A DNA stretch of 64,000 bases from DAHUXD01 sp963736455 (GTDB lineage Bacteria; Acidobacteriota; Thermoanaerobaculia; UBA5066; Gp7-AA6): assembly GCA_963736455.1 (NCBI GenBank), contig CAVTON010000001.1, forward strand, positions 1 to 64,000, given 5' to 3'. Shown piece by piece: positions 1 to 11,720 of the stretch (position 1 is its first letter; each line of letters opens with the position of its first letter). A model generated the notes under the pieces. The model saw only the letters and a program-made list of their open reading frames with translations, was not told the origin of the DNA and did no database searches. Made by a program: the position numbers and the translations under genes.

Positions 1-234
1 ATGACTCGTGATCGACTCCAACCGTCCCGCGGATCTTTTCCGCCGAATGCGTCGTCAGGCCTCCTCGCCGATGCCATGGCATCGCCGTCGTCGGCCTTCC
101 TCGCCTCGACGAAAAATCTCTCGCGGGAGCAATCCGCCAACCGACGCAATGGAGATCAGGGCTATATGAACTTTCTCGTCAAGTCGTGCGAGCCGGGCTT
201 CGGCCGGGTGACCACGAGCCATTCGCGCTAGACC
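1..234. other. Upstream stretch before rpsG, no gene recognised
   Basis: No frame here resembles ribosomal protein S12, which normally precedes rpsG, nor any other family I recognise. A 76-codon open frame starts at base 1 but has low-complexity, Ser/Arg-rich content and no ribosome binding site I can judge. A perfect 16-bp palindrome centred on CCATGG lies at 69-84; its role is unknown. The stretch may hold the str-operon leader or promoter, but no convincing -10/-35 pair is seen. Confidence 0.4.
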
Positions 235-705
235 ATGCCGAGACGCCGAGTCGTTGCGAAACGCGAAATCCTGCCGGACCCGCTCTACAACTCCCAGCTC
301 GTCACGAAGTTCATCAACTCCGTGATGATCCAGGGCAAGAAGGCCGTCGCCGAGGGGATCCTGTACGGCGCCCTGAACAAGGTTGCCGAGAAGACGCAGG
401 ACGACCCGATGAAGACTTTCAAGAAGGCGATCGAGAACGTGAAGCCGGCCCTCGAGGTCAAGTCGCGCCGCGTCGGCGGCTCGACCTACCAGGTTCCGGT
501 CGAAGTGCGGCCGAACCGCCGGACCTCGCTCGCCATCCGCTGGATCATCGAATATGCGACCGCCCGAGGCGAGAAGACGATGCGCGAGAAGCTCGCGGCC
601 GAGCTGCTCGACGCGTCGAACCTCCGCGGGGGCGCGATGAAGAAGAAGGACGACACGCACAAGATGGCCGAGGCCAACAAGGCCTTCGCCCACTACCGCT
701 GGTAA
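235..705 (+). CDS. rpsG: 30S ribosomal protein S7
   Basis: S7 binds the 3' major domain of 16S rRNA, nucleates assembly of the 30S head and lines the tRNA exit region. The product is 156 residues, the usual length. It opens MPRRR, has the family segment GGSTYQVPVEV near residues 82-92 and ends in the short YRW-type tail. It lies 38 bp before fusA, the standard str-operon order. No clear Shine-Dalgarno sequence precedes the ATG. rpsL is not found in the 234 bp upstream, so either it is farther away or the operon begins with rpsG here. Confidence 0.98.
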   Translation: MPRRRVVAKREILPDPLYNSQLVTKFINSVMIQGKKAVAEGILYGALNKVAEKTQDDPMKTFKKAIENVKPALEVKSRRVGGSTYQVPVEVRPNRRTSLAIRWIIEYATARGEKTMREKLAAELLDASNLRGGAMKKKDDTHKMAEANKAFAHYRW

Positions 706-743
706 GCGGAACGCCGACCCAGAGCACAGGACCGAGAAACGCC

Positions 744-2861
<2,118 letters not shown>

Positions 2862-2895
2862 GCGGTCCCCCGGGCCGCGAAATGGGTGAGAGGAA

Positions 2896-4089
<1,194 letters not shown>

Positions 4090-4182
4090 GACGGGAGCGG
4101 GGAGTGAGTCGGGGAGTTTCTAACCGGCGGGCGAGCTCGATTTCGGCCATGGGCTGTTGCTCCAGGGCCGTTTGTTCTCGTC

Positions 4183-4197
4183 CGCTCGCGTCGAGCG
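4183..4197 (+). promoter_or_regulatory. Small hairpin before rpsJ
   Basis: A six-base-pair stem CGCTCG/CGAGCG with a CGT loop ends 10 bases before the rpsJ ATG, in the 118-bp gap after tuf. No strong Shine-Dalgarno sequence follows, so the hairpin could tune initiation or mark a processing site. This is only a structural observation. Confidence 0.25.
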
Positions 4198-4207
4198 AGC
4201 GCTAAAA

Positions 4208-4525
4208 ATGAAGAATGACAAGATTCGGATCCGCCTCAAGGCCTTCGATTATCGGATCCTCGACCAGTCGGCGAGCGAGATCGTCGACACGGCGAGGCGC
4301 ACCGGGGCGAAGGTCGCGGGTCCGATCCCGCTTCCGACGGCGATCTCGCGCTACACGGTCAACCGCTCGCCGCACGTGGACAAGAAATCGCGAGAGCAGT
4401 TCGAGATGCGGACGCATAAGCGCCTTCTCGACATCCTCGAGCCCACGTCGCAGACGGTGGATGCGCTGATGAAGCTGGAGCTTCCGGTCGGCGTGGACGT
4501 CGAGATCAAGGCCTTCGGTAAATAA
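4208..4525 (+). CDS. rpsJ: 30S ribosomal protein S10
   Basis: S10 is a 30S head protein and, as NusE, a partner in transcription antitermination. The 105-residue product has the family core KIRIRLKAFDYRILDQS, the loop GPIPLPT and the VNRSPHVDKKSREQFEMR region. The ATG at 4208 is chosen because family members start a few residues before KIRIRLK; an open upstream extension (from 4157) has no homology. It begins the S10 cluster, 118 bp after tuf, and lacks a strong Shine-Dalgarno sequence. Confidence 0.97.
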   Translation: MKNDKIRIRLKAFDYRILDQSASEIVDTARRTGAKVAGPIPLPTAISRYTVNRSPHVDKKSREQFEMRTHKRLLDILEPTSQTVDALMKLELPVGVDVEIKAFGK

Positions 4526-4543
4526 GAGTCAAGCGAGTAAGAA

Positions 4544-5191
4544 ATGGCAGTTCACGGCATCATTGGCAAGAAGGTCGGGATGACCCAAATCTTCACGCCC
4601 GAAGGCACGGTCGTGCCGGTCACGGTCGTGCAGGCCGGGCCCTGCCTCGTCGTTCAGAAGAAGACCGCCGACAAGGACGGCTACGACGCCTTCCAGATCG
4701 GCCTCGTGGGGACGCGGCCGGACCGCCGCGCCAACCAGGCCGCCCGGGGGCGCTTCGAGAAGGCCGGCGTCGCCCCGATGCGCACCCTCATGGAAGTGCG
4801 GGCGGACAAGGGCGAGGAGCTCAAGCCCGGCGACAAGGTCCTCTGCGACGTCTTCGCCGAGAAGGACCACGTGGACGTCATCGGCACCTCGAAGGGCAAG
4901 GGTTTCATGGGCGTCGTCGCCCGGCACGGATTTCGAGGCGGAGCGGCGACGCACGGCTCGATGTTCCACCGCGCTCCCGGCTCGATCGGACCGTCCGCGT
5001 TCCCGTCGCGCGTCTATCCCGGCACGCGCTCCTCGGGCCGGCTGGGCGGACGCCAGTCCACGGCCAAGAACCTCATCGTGGTGCGGGTGGATGCCGAGAA
5101 CAACCTCCTCTACATCAGCGGCGCGGTTCCGGGCGCCCGGCACGCGATCGTGAAGATCGTGCGCTCGAGCTTCGCGAAGAAGAAAGCATAA
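4544..5191 (+). CDS. rplC: 50S ribosomal protein L3
   Basis: L3 is an early-assembling 50S protein whose loop reaches toward the peptidyl transferase centre. The product is 215 residues, starts GIIGKKVGMTQIF as in the family, and contains KGKGFMGVVARHGFRGG followed by the central ATHGSMFHR loop. It sits 18 bp after rpsJ and 9 bp before rplD in the usual S10-operon order. Confidence 0.98.
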   Translation: MAVHGIIGKKVGMTQIFTPEGTVVPVTVVQAGPCLVVQKKTADKDGYDAFQIGLVGTRPDRRANQAARGRFEKAGVAPMRTLMEVRADKGEELKPGDKVLCDVFAEKDHVDVIGTSKGKGFMGVVARHGFRGGAATHGSMFHRAPGSIGPSAFPSRVYPGTRSSGRLGGRQSTAKNLIVVRVDAENNLLYISGAVPGARHAIVKIVRSSFAKKKA

Positions 5192-5200
5192 GGAAGCGGC

Positions 5201-5830
5201 ATGGCCAAGATTCCCGTTTGGAACTGGAAGAAGGAGCAGGTGGGCGAGGTCGCGCTGCCCGCCGGCGTCTTCGACTATCCGTACCGCAAGCACCTCGTGT
5301 GGGAGGTCGTGAAGGCTTACCTCGCCGGGCTTCGGGCCGGAACGCACAAGACGAAGGTGCGTTCGGAGGTCTCGGGGTCGGGCAAGAAGCCCTTCAAGCA
5401 GAAGGGGACCGGCCGCGCCCGCCAGGGCGGAGGACGGCCGCCGATTCACCGCCACGGCGGAACGGCGCATGGTCCGGTGCCGCGCTCGTATTCGCAGGAC
5501 GTGTCGGTCGGCGAGAAGAAGAACGCGCTCAAGGCGGTCCTCTCGCGCCGCGCCGCCGAGGAGCGCATCCTCGTGGTCGAGCGGCTCGACGTCGACAGCA
5601 CCCGGACGAAGGATCTCGTCGCCGCGGTCGGAAAGCTCGGCGTCGAGGGCAAGGCGCTCTTCGTCGACTCGCGGGACAACGCGAACTTCGTGCGCGCCTC
5701 GCGCAACGTCCAATCCTGGAAGCTGGTGGACGCGCTCGGCGTCAACGCCTACGACGTGCTCGCCCACGGCACGGTCGTCCTCTCCCGGCAGGCGTTGGCC
5801 CGCGTCGTCCGGAACCTGGGAGGCGAATGA
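5201..5830 (+). CDS. rplD: 50S ribosomal protein L4
   Basis: L4 lines the peptide exit tunnel and in some bacteria represses its own operon. The 209-residue product contains the tunnel-loop segment KKPFKQKGTGRARQGG (about residues 63-78) and the C-terminal NVLAHGT-like region, here YDVLAHGTVVLS. AAGGAAG lies four bases before the ATG. The 3' end overlaps rplW. Confidence 0.97.
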   Translation: MAKIPVWNWKKEQVGEVALPAGVFDYPYRKHLVWEVVKAYLAGLRAGTHKTKVRSEVSGSGKKPFKQKGTGRARQGGGRPPIHRHGGTAHGPVPRSYSQDVSVGEKKNALKAVLSRRAAEERILVVERLDVDSTRTKDLVAAVGKLGVEGKALFVDSRDNANFVRASRNVQSWKLVDALGVNAYDVLAHGTVVLSRQALARVVRNLGGE

Positions 5831-6117
5831 TGCTGCCGCAGGAGCTGATCCGCCGGCCGCTGATCACGGAGAAGGCGACCCGCCTGAAGGAGGCGTCGAA
5901 CACGGTGTGCTTCGAGGTCGCCCGCACGGCCAACAAGATCGAGGTCAAGCGCGCGGTCGAGACGCTGTTCGGCGTCAAGGTCGTGGACGTTCGCGTGGCC
6001 AACCGCGAAGGCAAGTGGAAGCGCATGGGCCGGTTCGTCGGCCAGCGCAAGACCTGGAAGAAGGCCTACGTTCGGCTCGCGCCGGATCAAAAGATCGAAT
6101 TCTTCGAGGGCGTGTAA
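5827..6117 (+). CDS. rplW: 50S ribosomal protein L23
   Basis: L23 sits at the tunnel exit and docks trigger factor and SRP. The 96-residue product has LIRRPLITEKATRLKEASN, the central VETLFGVKVVDVRVAN strand-loop and the basic GRFVGQRKTWKKAYVRL segment. Two consecutive ATGs (5827 and 5830) overlap the rplD stop; GGGAGG at 5818-5823 favours 5830 by spacing, 5827 gives the ATGA overlap. Either differs by one residue. Confidence 0.96.
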   Translation: MMLPQELIRRPLITEKATRLKEASNTVCFEVARTANKIEVKRAVETLFGVKVVDVRVANREGKWKRMGRFVGQRKTWKKAYVRLAPDQKIEFFEGV

Positions 6118-6947
6118 TGGCAGTCAAGAAATACAAGCCGACGTCCGCCGGGCGGCGATTCCAGACGATGTCCGACTTTCAGGAGCTGTCTCCGGTCCGT
6201 CCGGAGAAGAGCCTCACGGTCGGCCTGCGCGCAACCGGAGGCCGCAACAGCCAGGGACGGCAGACCAGCCGCTTCATGGGCGGCGGACACAAGCGCCTCT
6301 ACCGGATCATCGACTTCCGCCGCGACAAGGTGGACGTCCCGGCGAAGGTGGCGTCGATCGAGTACGACCCCAACCGAACCGCGCGGATCGCGCTGCTTCA
6401 TTACGCCGACGGCGAGAAGCGGTACATCCTGGCGCCGAACGGCCTGGAGGTCGGCGCCCGGGTCGTCGCGGGCCCGACCGCCGACATCGTCGCCGGCAAT
6501 GCCCTGCCGCTGAAGGCGATCCCGCTCGGCACGACGATTCACAACGTCGAGCTGACGCGGGGCAAGGGCGGACAGCTCGTCCGATCGGCCGGCGCATCCG
6601 CGCAGTTGATGGCCAAGGAGGGCGCGTACGCGCAGGTGCGCCTGCCGTCGGGCGAGGTGCGCGAGGTCCACATCGAGTGCTACGCCACGATCGGCCAGGT
6701 CGGAAACCTCGAGCACGAGAACGTCTCGATCGGAAAGGCCGGCCGCAACCGCTGGATGGGCTGGCGTCCGCACAACCGCGGCGTCTCGATGAACCCGGTG
6801 GATCACCCCATGGGAGGCGGCGAGGGGAAGACCTCCGGCGGCCGCCACCCGACCTCGCCGTGGGGCTGGAAGACCAAGGGTATGAAGACCCGCAACAACA
6901 AGCGGACCGACGGGTTCATCATCCGCCGCCGCAAGTCGAAGGCTTAA
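6117..6947 (+). CDS. rplB: 50S ribosomal protein L2
   Basis: L2 is required for subunit joining and peptidyl transferase assembly. The 276-residue product has the typical KKYKPTSAGRR start, the central RFMGGGHKR-like segment, and the GGGEGKTSGGRHP loop holding the conserved histidine. Its ATG shares one base with the rplW stop (TAATG), so the two are probably coupled. Confidence 0.98.
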   Translation: MAVKKYKPTSAGRRFQTMSDFQELSPVRPEKSLTVGLRATGGRNSQGRQTSRFMGGGHKRLYRIIDFRRDKVDVPAKVASIEYDPNRTARIALLHYADGEKRYILAPNGLEVGARVVAGPTADIVAGNALPLKAIPLGTTIHNVELTRGKGGQLVRSAGASAQLMAKEGAYAQVRLPSGEVREVHIECYATIGQVGNLEHENVSIGKAGRNRWMGWRPHNRGVSMNPVDHPMGGGEGKTSGGRHPTSPWGWKTKGMKTRNNKRTDGFIIRRRKSKA

Positions 6948-6950
6948 AAG

Positions 6951-7295
6951 ATGTCGCGTTCGATCAAGAAAGGTCCCTTCGTGGACGACCACCTCATGAA
7001 GAAGGTGGCCGCGCTCAACACGACGCGGGAGAAGAAGGTCGTCAAGACCTGGTCCCGGCGGTCGACGGTCATTCCGGACATGGTCGGCCACACGATCGCC
7101 GTCCACAACGGCCGCAAGTTCATCCCGGTCTACGTCGCCGAGAACATGGTCGGGCACAAGCTCGGTGAGTTCTCGCCGACGCGGATTTTCAAGGGCCACA
7201 GCGGCAAGAAGGCCGTCGAGGCCGGCGCCGCCGTCGCGGGGGCCGGGGCCCCGAAGGCCGCTCCGGGCGCCGCCCCGGCCGCGCCGAAGGGATAG
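6951..7295 (+). CDS. rpsS: 30S ribosomal protein S19, long C-terminal tail
   Basis: S19 sits in the 30S head with S13 near the A-site finger. The first 85 or so residues are a complete family core (RSIKKGPFVDDHL, HNGRKFIPVYVAENMVGHKLGEF, FKGHSGKK). The protein then continues to 114 residues in an Ala/Gly/Pro-rich tail not found in most S19 proteins (about 92 residues). Such low-complexity tails recur on L15, L17 and L30 here. It is 3 bp after rplB and 3 bp before rplV. Confidence 0.96.
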   Translation: MSRSIKKGPFVDDHLMKKVAALNTTREKKVVKTWSRRSTVIPDMVGHTIAVHNGRKFIPVYVAENMVGHKLGEFSPTRIFKGHSGKKAVEAGAAVAGAGAPKAAPGAAPAAPKG

Positions 7296-7298
7296 GGA

Positions 7299-7637
7299 AT
7301 GAAAGCGACCGCCAGGCTCCGGTACTTGAAGGGCTCCGCGCAGAAGGTGCGGCTCGTGGCCGACCTCGTGCGCGGCAAGTCGGTCAACGACGCGGTGGCG
7401 ATCCTGAGCCACGCGAAGAAGGCCGCGGCGCGCGATCTCCTGAAGACGCTCCGCTCGGCCGTGGCCAACGCCGAGCAGAAGGAAGCGCACCTCGACGTCG
7501 ACCAGCTCCGTGTCCGGCGGATCACCGTGGACAAGGGCCCCCAGGAGAAGCGCGTCCGCCCGGCGCCGATGGGACGCGCGTACCGCGTCCTGCACCGCAA
7601 GAGCCACGTCACGATCGAGCTGTCGGACGAGGCATAA
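7299..7637 (+). CDS. rplV: 50S ribosomal protein L22
   Basis: L22 contributes a hairpin to the narrow part of the exit tunnel. The 112-residue product has the family ARLRYLKGSAQKVRLVADLVRG start and the tunnel hairpin around GPQEKRVRPAPMGRAYRV, ending in a KSHVTIEL strand. It lies between rpsS and rpsC at close spacing. Confidence 0.97.
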   Translation: MKATARLRYLKGSAQKVRLVADLVRGKSVNDAVAILSHAKKAAARDLLKTLRSAVANAEQKEAHLDVDQLRVRRITVDKGPQEKRVRPAPMGRAYRVLHRKSHVTIELSDEA

Positions 7638-7645
7638 GGAGCACC

Positions 7646-8299
7646 ATGGGTCAGAAGGTTCACCCTTATGGATTCCGGCTCGGATTCAACCGGACCTGGC
7701 ATTCGCGCTGGTTCTCGGAGAAGGACTACATCCAGTTCCTCCACGACGACCTGAATCTGCGCAAGGAGCTGAAGCGCCGCCTGTCCCACGCGGGCGTCTC
7801 CGAGATCGACATCGAGCGCTTCTCCGGGAAGCTGAAGGTCAACATCCAGACGTCGAGGCCGGGGATCATCATCGGCAAGCGCGGGGCCGAGGTCGACAAG
7901 CTTCGGGACGAGCTCCAGAAGCGGACGAAGACCGAGGTCCACATCAACATCATCGAGATCCAGCGCCCGGAGACCGACGCTCAGCTGGTGGCCGAGTCGA
8001 TCGCGATGCAGCTCGAGCGGCGCGTGGCGTTTCGGCGGGCGATGAAGAAGGGAATCGAGTCGGCGTTCCGCTTCGGGGCCCAGGGCATCAAGATCCGGTG
8101 CGCCGGGCGGTTGAACGGAGCCGAGATCGCGCGCTCCGAGTGGTACCAGGAGGGTCGGCTCCCGCTCCACACCCTCAAGGCCGACATCGATTACGGGTTC
8201 GCGGAGGCCAACACGACGTACGGAAAGATCGGCGTGAAGGTCTGGATCTACCGCGGCGAGCAGCACAAGGCGAAGAACCGCAGGAAGTCGGCGGCCTAG
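7646..8299 (+). CDS. rpsC: 30S ribosomal protein S3
   Basis: S3 forms part of the mRNA entry channel and helicase with S4 and S5. The 217-residue product starts MGQKVHPYGFRLG, carries the KH-type RNA-binding loop PGIIIGKRGAEVDKL near residues 70-85 and the C-terminal S3 domain with GIKIRCAGRLNGAEIAR. AGGAG lies four bases before the ATG. Confidence 0.98.
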   Translation: MGQKVHPYGFRLGFNRTWHSRWFSEKDYIQFLHDDLNLRKELKRRLSHAGVSEIDIERFSGKLKVNIQTSRPGIIIGKRGAEVDKLRDELQKRTKTEVHINIIEIQRPETDAQLVAESIAMQLERRVAFRRAMKKGIESAFRFGAQGIKIRCAGRLNGAEIARSEWYQEGRLPLHTLKADIDYGFAEANTTYGKIGVKVWIYRGEQHKAKNRRKSAA

Positions 8300-8316
8300 G
8301 AAAGACGGGATAAGTC

Positions 8317-8742
8317 ATGTTGATGCCTTCGAAAGTCAAGTACCGCAAGCAGCAGCGGGGACGCATGCGGGGCAAGGCCTATCGCGGCGGCGAGCTCGCC
8401 TTCGGCGACATGGGCCTGCAGGTCCTCGAGCCGGGGTGGATCACCGCGCGACAGATCGAGGCGGGCCGCATCGCGATGACCCGCGCCGTCAAGCGCGGAG
8501 GCAAGATCTGGGTCCGGATCTTTCCGGACAAGCCGTATACGAAGAAGCCCGCGGAAACGCGCATGGGCAAGGGCAAGGGCGCACCGGAGGGCTGGGTGGC
8601 GGTCGTCAAGCCCGGGCGCGTGCTCTACGAGATGGAAGGCGTGGACTTCGCGATCGGGAAGGAAGCGCTGGAGCTCGCGGCCGACAAGCTCGGCCTCCGG
8701 ACGCGGCTGATCACGCGCCAGTCCGAGATGGAGATCCGATGA
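8317..8742 (+). CDS. rplP: 50S ribosomal protein L16
   Basis: L16 organises the A-site side of the 50S subunit. The 141-residue product starts MLMPSKVKYRKQQRGRMRG, has the family GKIWVRIFPDKPYTKKPAETRMGKGKG-type region (shown here in part) and ends at a four-base overlap (ATGA) with rpmC. The first of two in-frame ATGs is used because the family begins MLMP. Confidence 0.97.
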   Translation: MLMPSKVKYRKQQRGRMRGKAYRGGELAFGDMGLQVLEPGWITARQIEAGRIAMTRAVKRGGKIWVRIFPDKPYTKKPAETRMGKGKGAPEGWVAVVKPGRVLYEMEGVDFAIGKEALELAADKLGLRTRLITRQSEMEIR

Positions 8743-8954
8743 AGAAGAAGGAGCGCGAGACGCTCGCCCTCCAGGGCGACGGCGAGCTCGCCGAGAAGGA
8801 GAAGGAGCTGCGCGAGGCGAGGTGGAAGCTTCGTCTGCAGAAGTCCACGGGCCAGCTCGAGAACCCCACGCGGCTGCGAGTGCTCCGCAGAGACCTCGCG
8901 CGCGTCAAGACGTACCGGCGAGCCCTGGAGTTGAAGGGAGAGGCGTCCAAGTGA
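8739..8954 (+). CDS. rpmC: 50S ribosomal protein L29
   Basis: L29 is a small helical-hairpin protein next to the tunnel exit. The 71-residue product has the expected two-helix layout with ELREARWKLRLQKSTGQLENPTR-like core (residues 24-46) and RVLRRDLARVKT. It overlaps rplP by four bases and its own TGA lies inside the GTGA start of rpsQ. Confidence 0.94.
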   Translation: MKKKERETLALQGDGELAEKEKELREARWKLRLQKSTGQLENPTRLRVLRRDLARVKTYRRALELKGEASK

Positions 8955-9229
8955 CCGACATGGCGGAGAAGACGGCCCCGAAGGACCGAGCGACCAAGGT
9001 TGGCCGCGTGGTCTCGGACAAGATGAACAAGACGATCGTCGTCGAGGTCGAGCGCCGCGTCCAGCACGCGGAGTACACGCGGACCATCAAGCGCACGAGC
9101 CGGTTTCATGCGCACGACGAGTCGAACGCCGCGAAGGTCGGCGACCGGGTTCGCATCGAGGAAACGCGGCCGCTCTCGAAGCTCAAGCGCTGGCGGCTGC
9201 GCGAGATCGTGACCAAGGCCCAGGCCTAG
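8951..9229 (+). CDS. rpsQ: 30S ribosomal protein S17
   Basis: S17 is an early-binding 30S protein of OB fold. The 92-residue product contains KVGRVVSDKMNKTIVVEVERR, RFHAHDESNAAKVGDRVRIEE and RPLSKLKRWRL, all typical. The GTG at 8951 is preferred over the ATG at 8960 because GGGAGAGG ends about seven bases upstream and the start overlaps the rpmC stop as GTGA, as at other junctions here. Confidence 0.95.
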   Translation: MTDMAEKTAPKDRATKVGRVVSDKMNKTIVVEVERRVQHAEYTRTIKRTSRFHAHDESNAAKVGDRVRIEETRPLSKLKRWRLREIVTKAQA

Positions 9230-9240
9230 GGGAGAGTGCC

Positions 9241-9618
9241 ATGATCCAGATGGGAACCATCCTCGAGGTGGCGGACAACTCCGGCGCGCGCAAGATCGCG
9301 TGCATCCGGATGCGGGGCGGCTCGGCCGGGCAGTACGCGGGTCTCGGCGACATCATCACCGCGTCGGTCAAGGAGTGCGCGCCGGACTCGCCCTTCGTCG
9401 AGAAGCACGGCAAGCGCGTGGTCCGGGCGGTGATCGTCCGGACGCGCCGCAACCACCGCCGGCGGGACGGCTCCTACATCCGCTTCGACGACAACGCCGC
9501 CGTCCTCGTCTCGAACGAGGGCGAGCCGATCGGGACGCGCGTCTTCGGGCCGGTGGCCCGGGAGCTGCGGGAGAAGAAGTTCATGAAGATCATCTCGCTC
9601 GCGCCGGAAGTGCTGTGA
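9241..9618 (+). CDS. rplN: 50S ribosomal protein L14
   Basis: L14 contacts the 30S subunit at bridge B8 and the factor-binding side. The 125-residue product has MIQMGTILEVADNSGARK, the central VVRAVIVRTRR segment and GTRVFGPVARELREKKFMKI. GGGGAG precedes the ATG. The stop overlaps the rplX start (TGATG). Confidence 0.97.
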   Translation: MIQMGTILEVADNSGARKIACIRMRGGSAGQYAGLGDIITASVKECAPDSPFVEKHGKRVVRAVIVRTRRNHRRRDGSYIRFDDNAAVLVSNEGEPIGTRVFGPVARELREKKFMKIISLAPEVL

Positions 9619-9962
9619 TGAGAGCCAAGGTCAAGGTGAGAACCCGGACGAAGCTGAAGCAGAACGACACGGTCGTCGTGATCGCGGGCAAGGACCAGGG
9701 GCGGCAGGGCCGCATCCTGCGGGTCCTGCCGGCCACGGGGCGCGTGATCGTCGAGCGCGTCAACCTGATCAAGAAGCACATGAAGCCGAACCCGGCCAAG
9801 AACATCGCCGGCGGAATCTCGGAGAAGGAAGCGGCGATCCACATCTCGAACGTGATGCTGGTGGACCCGGACCGCGGCGTCGGGACGCGGATCGGGCGGC
9901 GCCGGGACGCCGAGGGCAACCCCGAGCGCGTGGCCAAGAAGAGCGGAGCGGTGCTCGCGTAG
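9618..9962 (+). CDS. rplX: 50S ribosomal protein L24
   Basis: L24 initiates 50S assembly and sits beside the tunnel exit. The 114-residue product carries the KOW motif in NDTVVVIAGKDQGRQGRILRV, then VERVNLIKKHMKPNP and the SNVMLVDP strand. The ATG at 9618 shares a base with the rplN stop. Confidence 0.97.
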   Translation: MRAKVKVRTRTKLKQNDTVVVIAGKDQGRQGRILRVLPATGRVIVERVNLIKKHMKPNPAKNIAGGISEKEAAIHISNVMLVDPDRGVGTRIGRRRDAEGNPERVAKKSGAVLA

Positions 9963-10008
9963 GAGCACGCCGACGCAGAACGAGAAACGCAGGAACGGAA
10001 GAAGAGCA

Positions 10009-10551
10009 ATGGCAGCCAGACTCAAAGAACGCTACGTCAAGGAAGTGGCCCCGGCCCTCCGGAAGGAGTTCGGGATCGACAACGCCATGGCGATCCCGCG
10101 CGTCGAGAAGATCGTCCTCAACATGGGGCTCGGCGAAGCGGTCTCGAATCCGAAGATGCTCGACGGCGCGGCCGAAGAGCTGTCTTCGATTGCGGGCCAG
10201 CGCGCGATCGTGACGAAGGCCAAGAAGTCGATCGCGACCTACAAGCTGCGCACGGGCATGCCGATCGGCGCCCGGGTGACGCTGAGGGGCGACCGGATGT
10301 GGGAGTTTCTCGACCGGCTGATCAACATCGCGCTGCCGCGCGTCCGCGACTTCCGCGGCGTGTCGCGCAAGGCGTTCGACGGCCGGGGCAACTACACGCT
10401 CGGCGTGCGGGACCACTTCATCTTTCCCGAAATCGACTACGCGAAGACCGACAAGTCCAAGGGACTGAACGTGACGATCGTGACGACGGCGGGACGGGAC
10501 GACCGGGCCAAGGCCCTGTTGACCGAGCTCGGAATGCCGTTCGCCAAGTAA
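10009..10551 (+). CDS. rplE: 50S ribosomal protein L5
   Basis: L5 binds 5S rRNA and contacts S13 across the subunit bridge. The 180-residue product has ALRKEFGIDNAMAIPRVEKIVLNMGLGE, KSIATYKLRTGMPIGARVTLRG and the C-terminal FPEIDYAKTDKSKGLNVTI segment. A purine-rich GGAAGAAGAG precedes the ATG. Confidence 0.97.
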   Translation: MAARLKERYVKEVAPALRKEFGIDNAMAIPRVEKIVLNMGLGEAVSNPKMLDGAAEELSSIAGQRAIVTKAKKSIATYKLRTGMPIGARVTLRGDRMWEFLDRLINIALPRVRDFRGVSRKAFDGRGNYTLGVRDHFIFPEIDYAKTDKSKGLNVTIVTTAGRDDRAKALLTELGMPFAK

Positions 10552-10572
10552 CCGGAGAAGACTGAGGAATCT

Positions 10573-10758
10573 ATGGCCACACGGGCAATGCGCATCAAGG
10601 CGGCGAGGAAGCCGAAGTTCATGACGCGGACGGTCCGGCGCTGCCGGGTCTGCGGCCGCCCCCGGAGCGTCCTCCGGAAGTTCGGCCTCTGCCGCATCTG
10701 TTTCCGTCAGAACGCCAACATGGGATACATCCCGGGCGTCCTGAAGGCTTCGTGGTGA
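10573..10758 (+). CDS. rpsN: 30S ribosomal protein S14, zinc-binding type
   Basis: S14 completes the 30S head with S3 and S10. This 61-residue form is the short zinc type: CRVC (residues 24-27) and CRIC (40-43) form the four-cysteine site. GAGG lies five bases before the ATG. With the zinc-type S4 and L36 in this window it indicates a set of ribosomal proteins with intact zinc sites. Confidence 0.97.
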   Translation: MATRAMRIKAARKPKFMTRTVRRCRVCGRPRSVLRKFGLCRICFRQNANMGYIPGVLKASW

Positions 10759-10762
10759 CGCG

Positions 10763-11161
10763 ATGAAGACGAGCGATTCGCTGAGCGATCTGTTCACCCG
10801 CCTGCGCAATGGCATGCAGGCGGGCCACGACCGGGTGGACGTTCCGAGCTCACGCCTGAAGGAGTCGGTCCTGAAGGTGCTCGAGCAGGAGGGCTTCATC
10901 GGGCCGTTTCGCCGGGTGGAGGAAAGCGGAAGGCCGATCCTCCGCGTGGGGCTCAAGTACGATCACGAAGGCGAGCCCATCGTGGCGGGCCTCGAGCGCG
11001 TCTCGCGCCCCGGCCGCCGCATCTACGCCAGGGCGGACGCGATCCCGTCGGTGCTCGGCGGCCTCGGAGTCTCCATCGTCTCGACGTCCCGGGGCATCGT
11101 GACCGACAAGGTCGCGCGCGAGAAGCGCCTGGGCGGCGAAGTTCTCTGCAACGTCTGGTAA
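10763..11161 (+). CDS. rpsH: 30S ribosomal protein S8
   Basis: S8 is a primary binder of the central 16S domain and the classical repressor of the spc operon. The 132-residue product has DLFTRLRNGMQAGHDRV, the PSSRLKESVLKVLEQEGFI helix and the C-terminal STSRGIVTDKVAREKRLGGE motif that contacts RNA. It is four bases after rpsN. Confidence 0.97.
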   Translation: MKTSDSLSDLFTRLRNGMQAGHDRVDVPSSRLKESVLKVLEQEGFIGPFRRVEESGRPILRVGLKYDHEGEPIVAGLERVSRPGRRIYARADAIPSVLGGLGVSIVSTSRGIVTDKVAREKRLGGEVLCNVW

Positions 11162-11175
11162 AGAGGAGCACTGCC

Positions 11176-11718
11176 GTGTCGCGCATTGGAAAGATGCCGG
11201 TTCCGATCCCGAAGGGGGTCGAGGTGAAGGCCGACGCCGGGAACGTCCGGGTCAAGGGCCCGAAGGGCGAGCTCGTCAGCGCCATTCCCGCGGGGCTGAC
11301 CGTGGCCGTGGCGGACAACCAGGTGAAGATCGGCCGGTCGAACGACGAGCCTCACCAGCGGGCCTGCCACGGGCTGCTGCGCAGCCTCGTGGCGAACTCG
11401 GTCGAGGGCGTGACGAAGGGATTCACCCGCGAGCTCGAGATCTCGGGCGTCGGCTACAAGGCCGAGGTCAAGGGCAAGTCGGTCGTCTTCTCGCTCGGGT
11501 TCTCGCATCCGATCGATTTCCCGATCCCCGAGGGCATCTCGATCGCGATCGATGCGAAGGCGGGGCGGATGACGCTCACGGGCGCCGACAAGCAGAAGGT
11601 CGGACAGACGGCCGCCGAGATCCGGGGCCTGCGAGTTCCGGACCCTTACAAGGCGAAGGGAATCAAGTACGTGAACGAAGTGATCCGGCGCAAGGTCGGC
11701 AAGGCCGGCGGGAAGTAG
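11176..11718 (+). CDS. rplF: 50S ribosomal protein L6 (GTG start)
   Basis: L6 sits at the base of the L7/L12 stalk near the factor site. The 180-residue product has MSRIGKMPVPIPKGVEV, ELEISGVGYKAEVKGKSVVF and the C-terminal PDPYKAKGIKY signature. It starts with GTG at 11176, well placed seven bases after AGAGGAG. Confidence 0.97.
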   Translation: MSRIGKMPVPIPKGVEVKADAGNVRVKGPKGELVSAIPAGLTVAVADNQVKIGRSNDEPHQRACHGLLRSLVANSVEGVTKGFTRELEISGVGYKAEVKGKSVVFSLGFSHPIDFPIPEGISIAIDAKAGRMTLTGADKQKVGQTAAEIRGLRVPDPYKAKGIKYVNEVIRRKVGKAGGK

Positions 11719-11720
11719 CC

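Noticed and set aside
1..231. 76-codon open frame at the window start as the end of rpsL
   Set aside because: It shows none of the conserved S12 motifs and begins with its own ATG at base 1.
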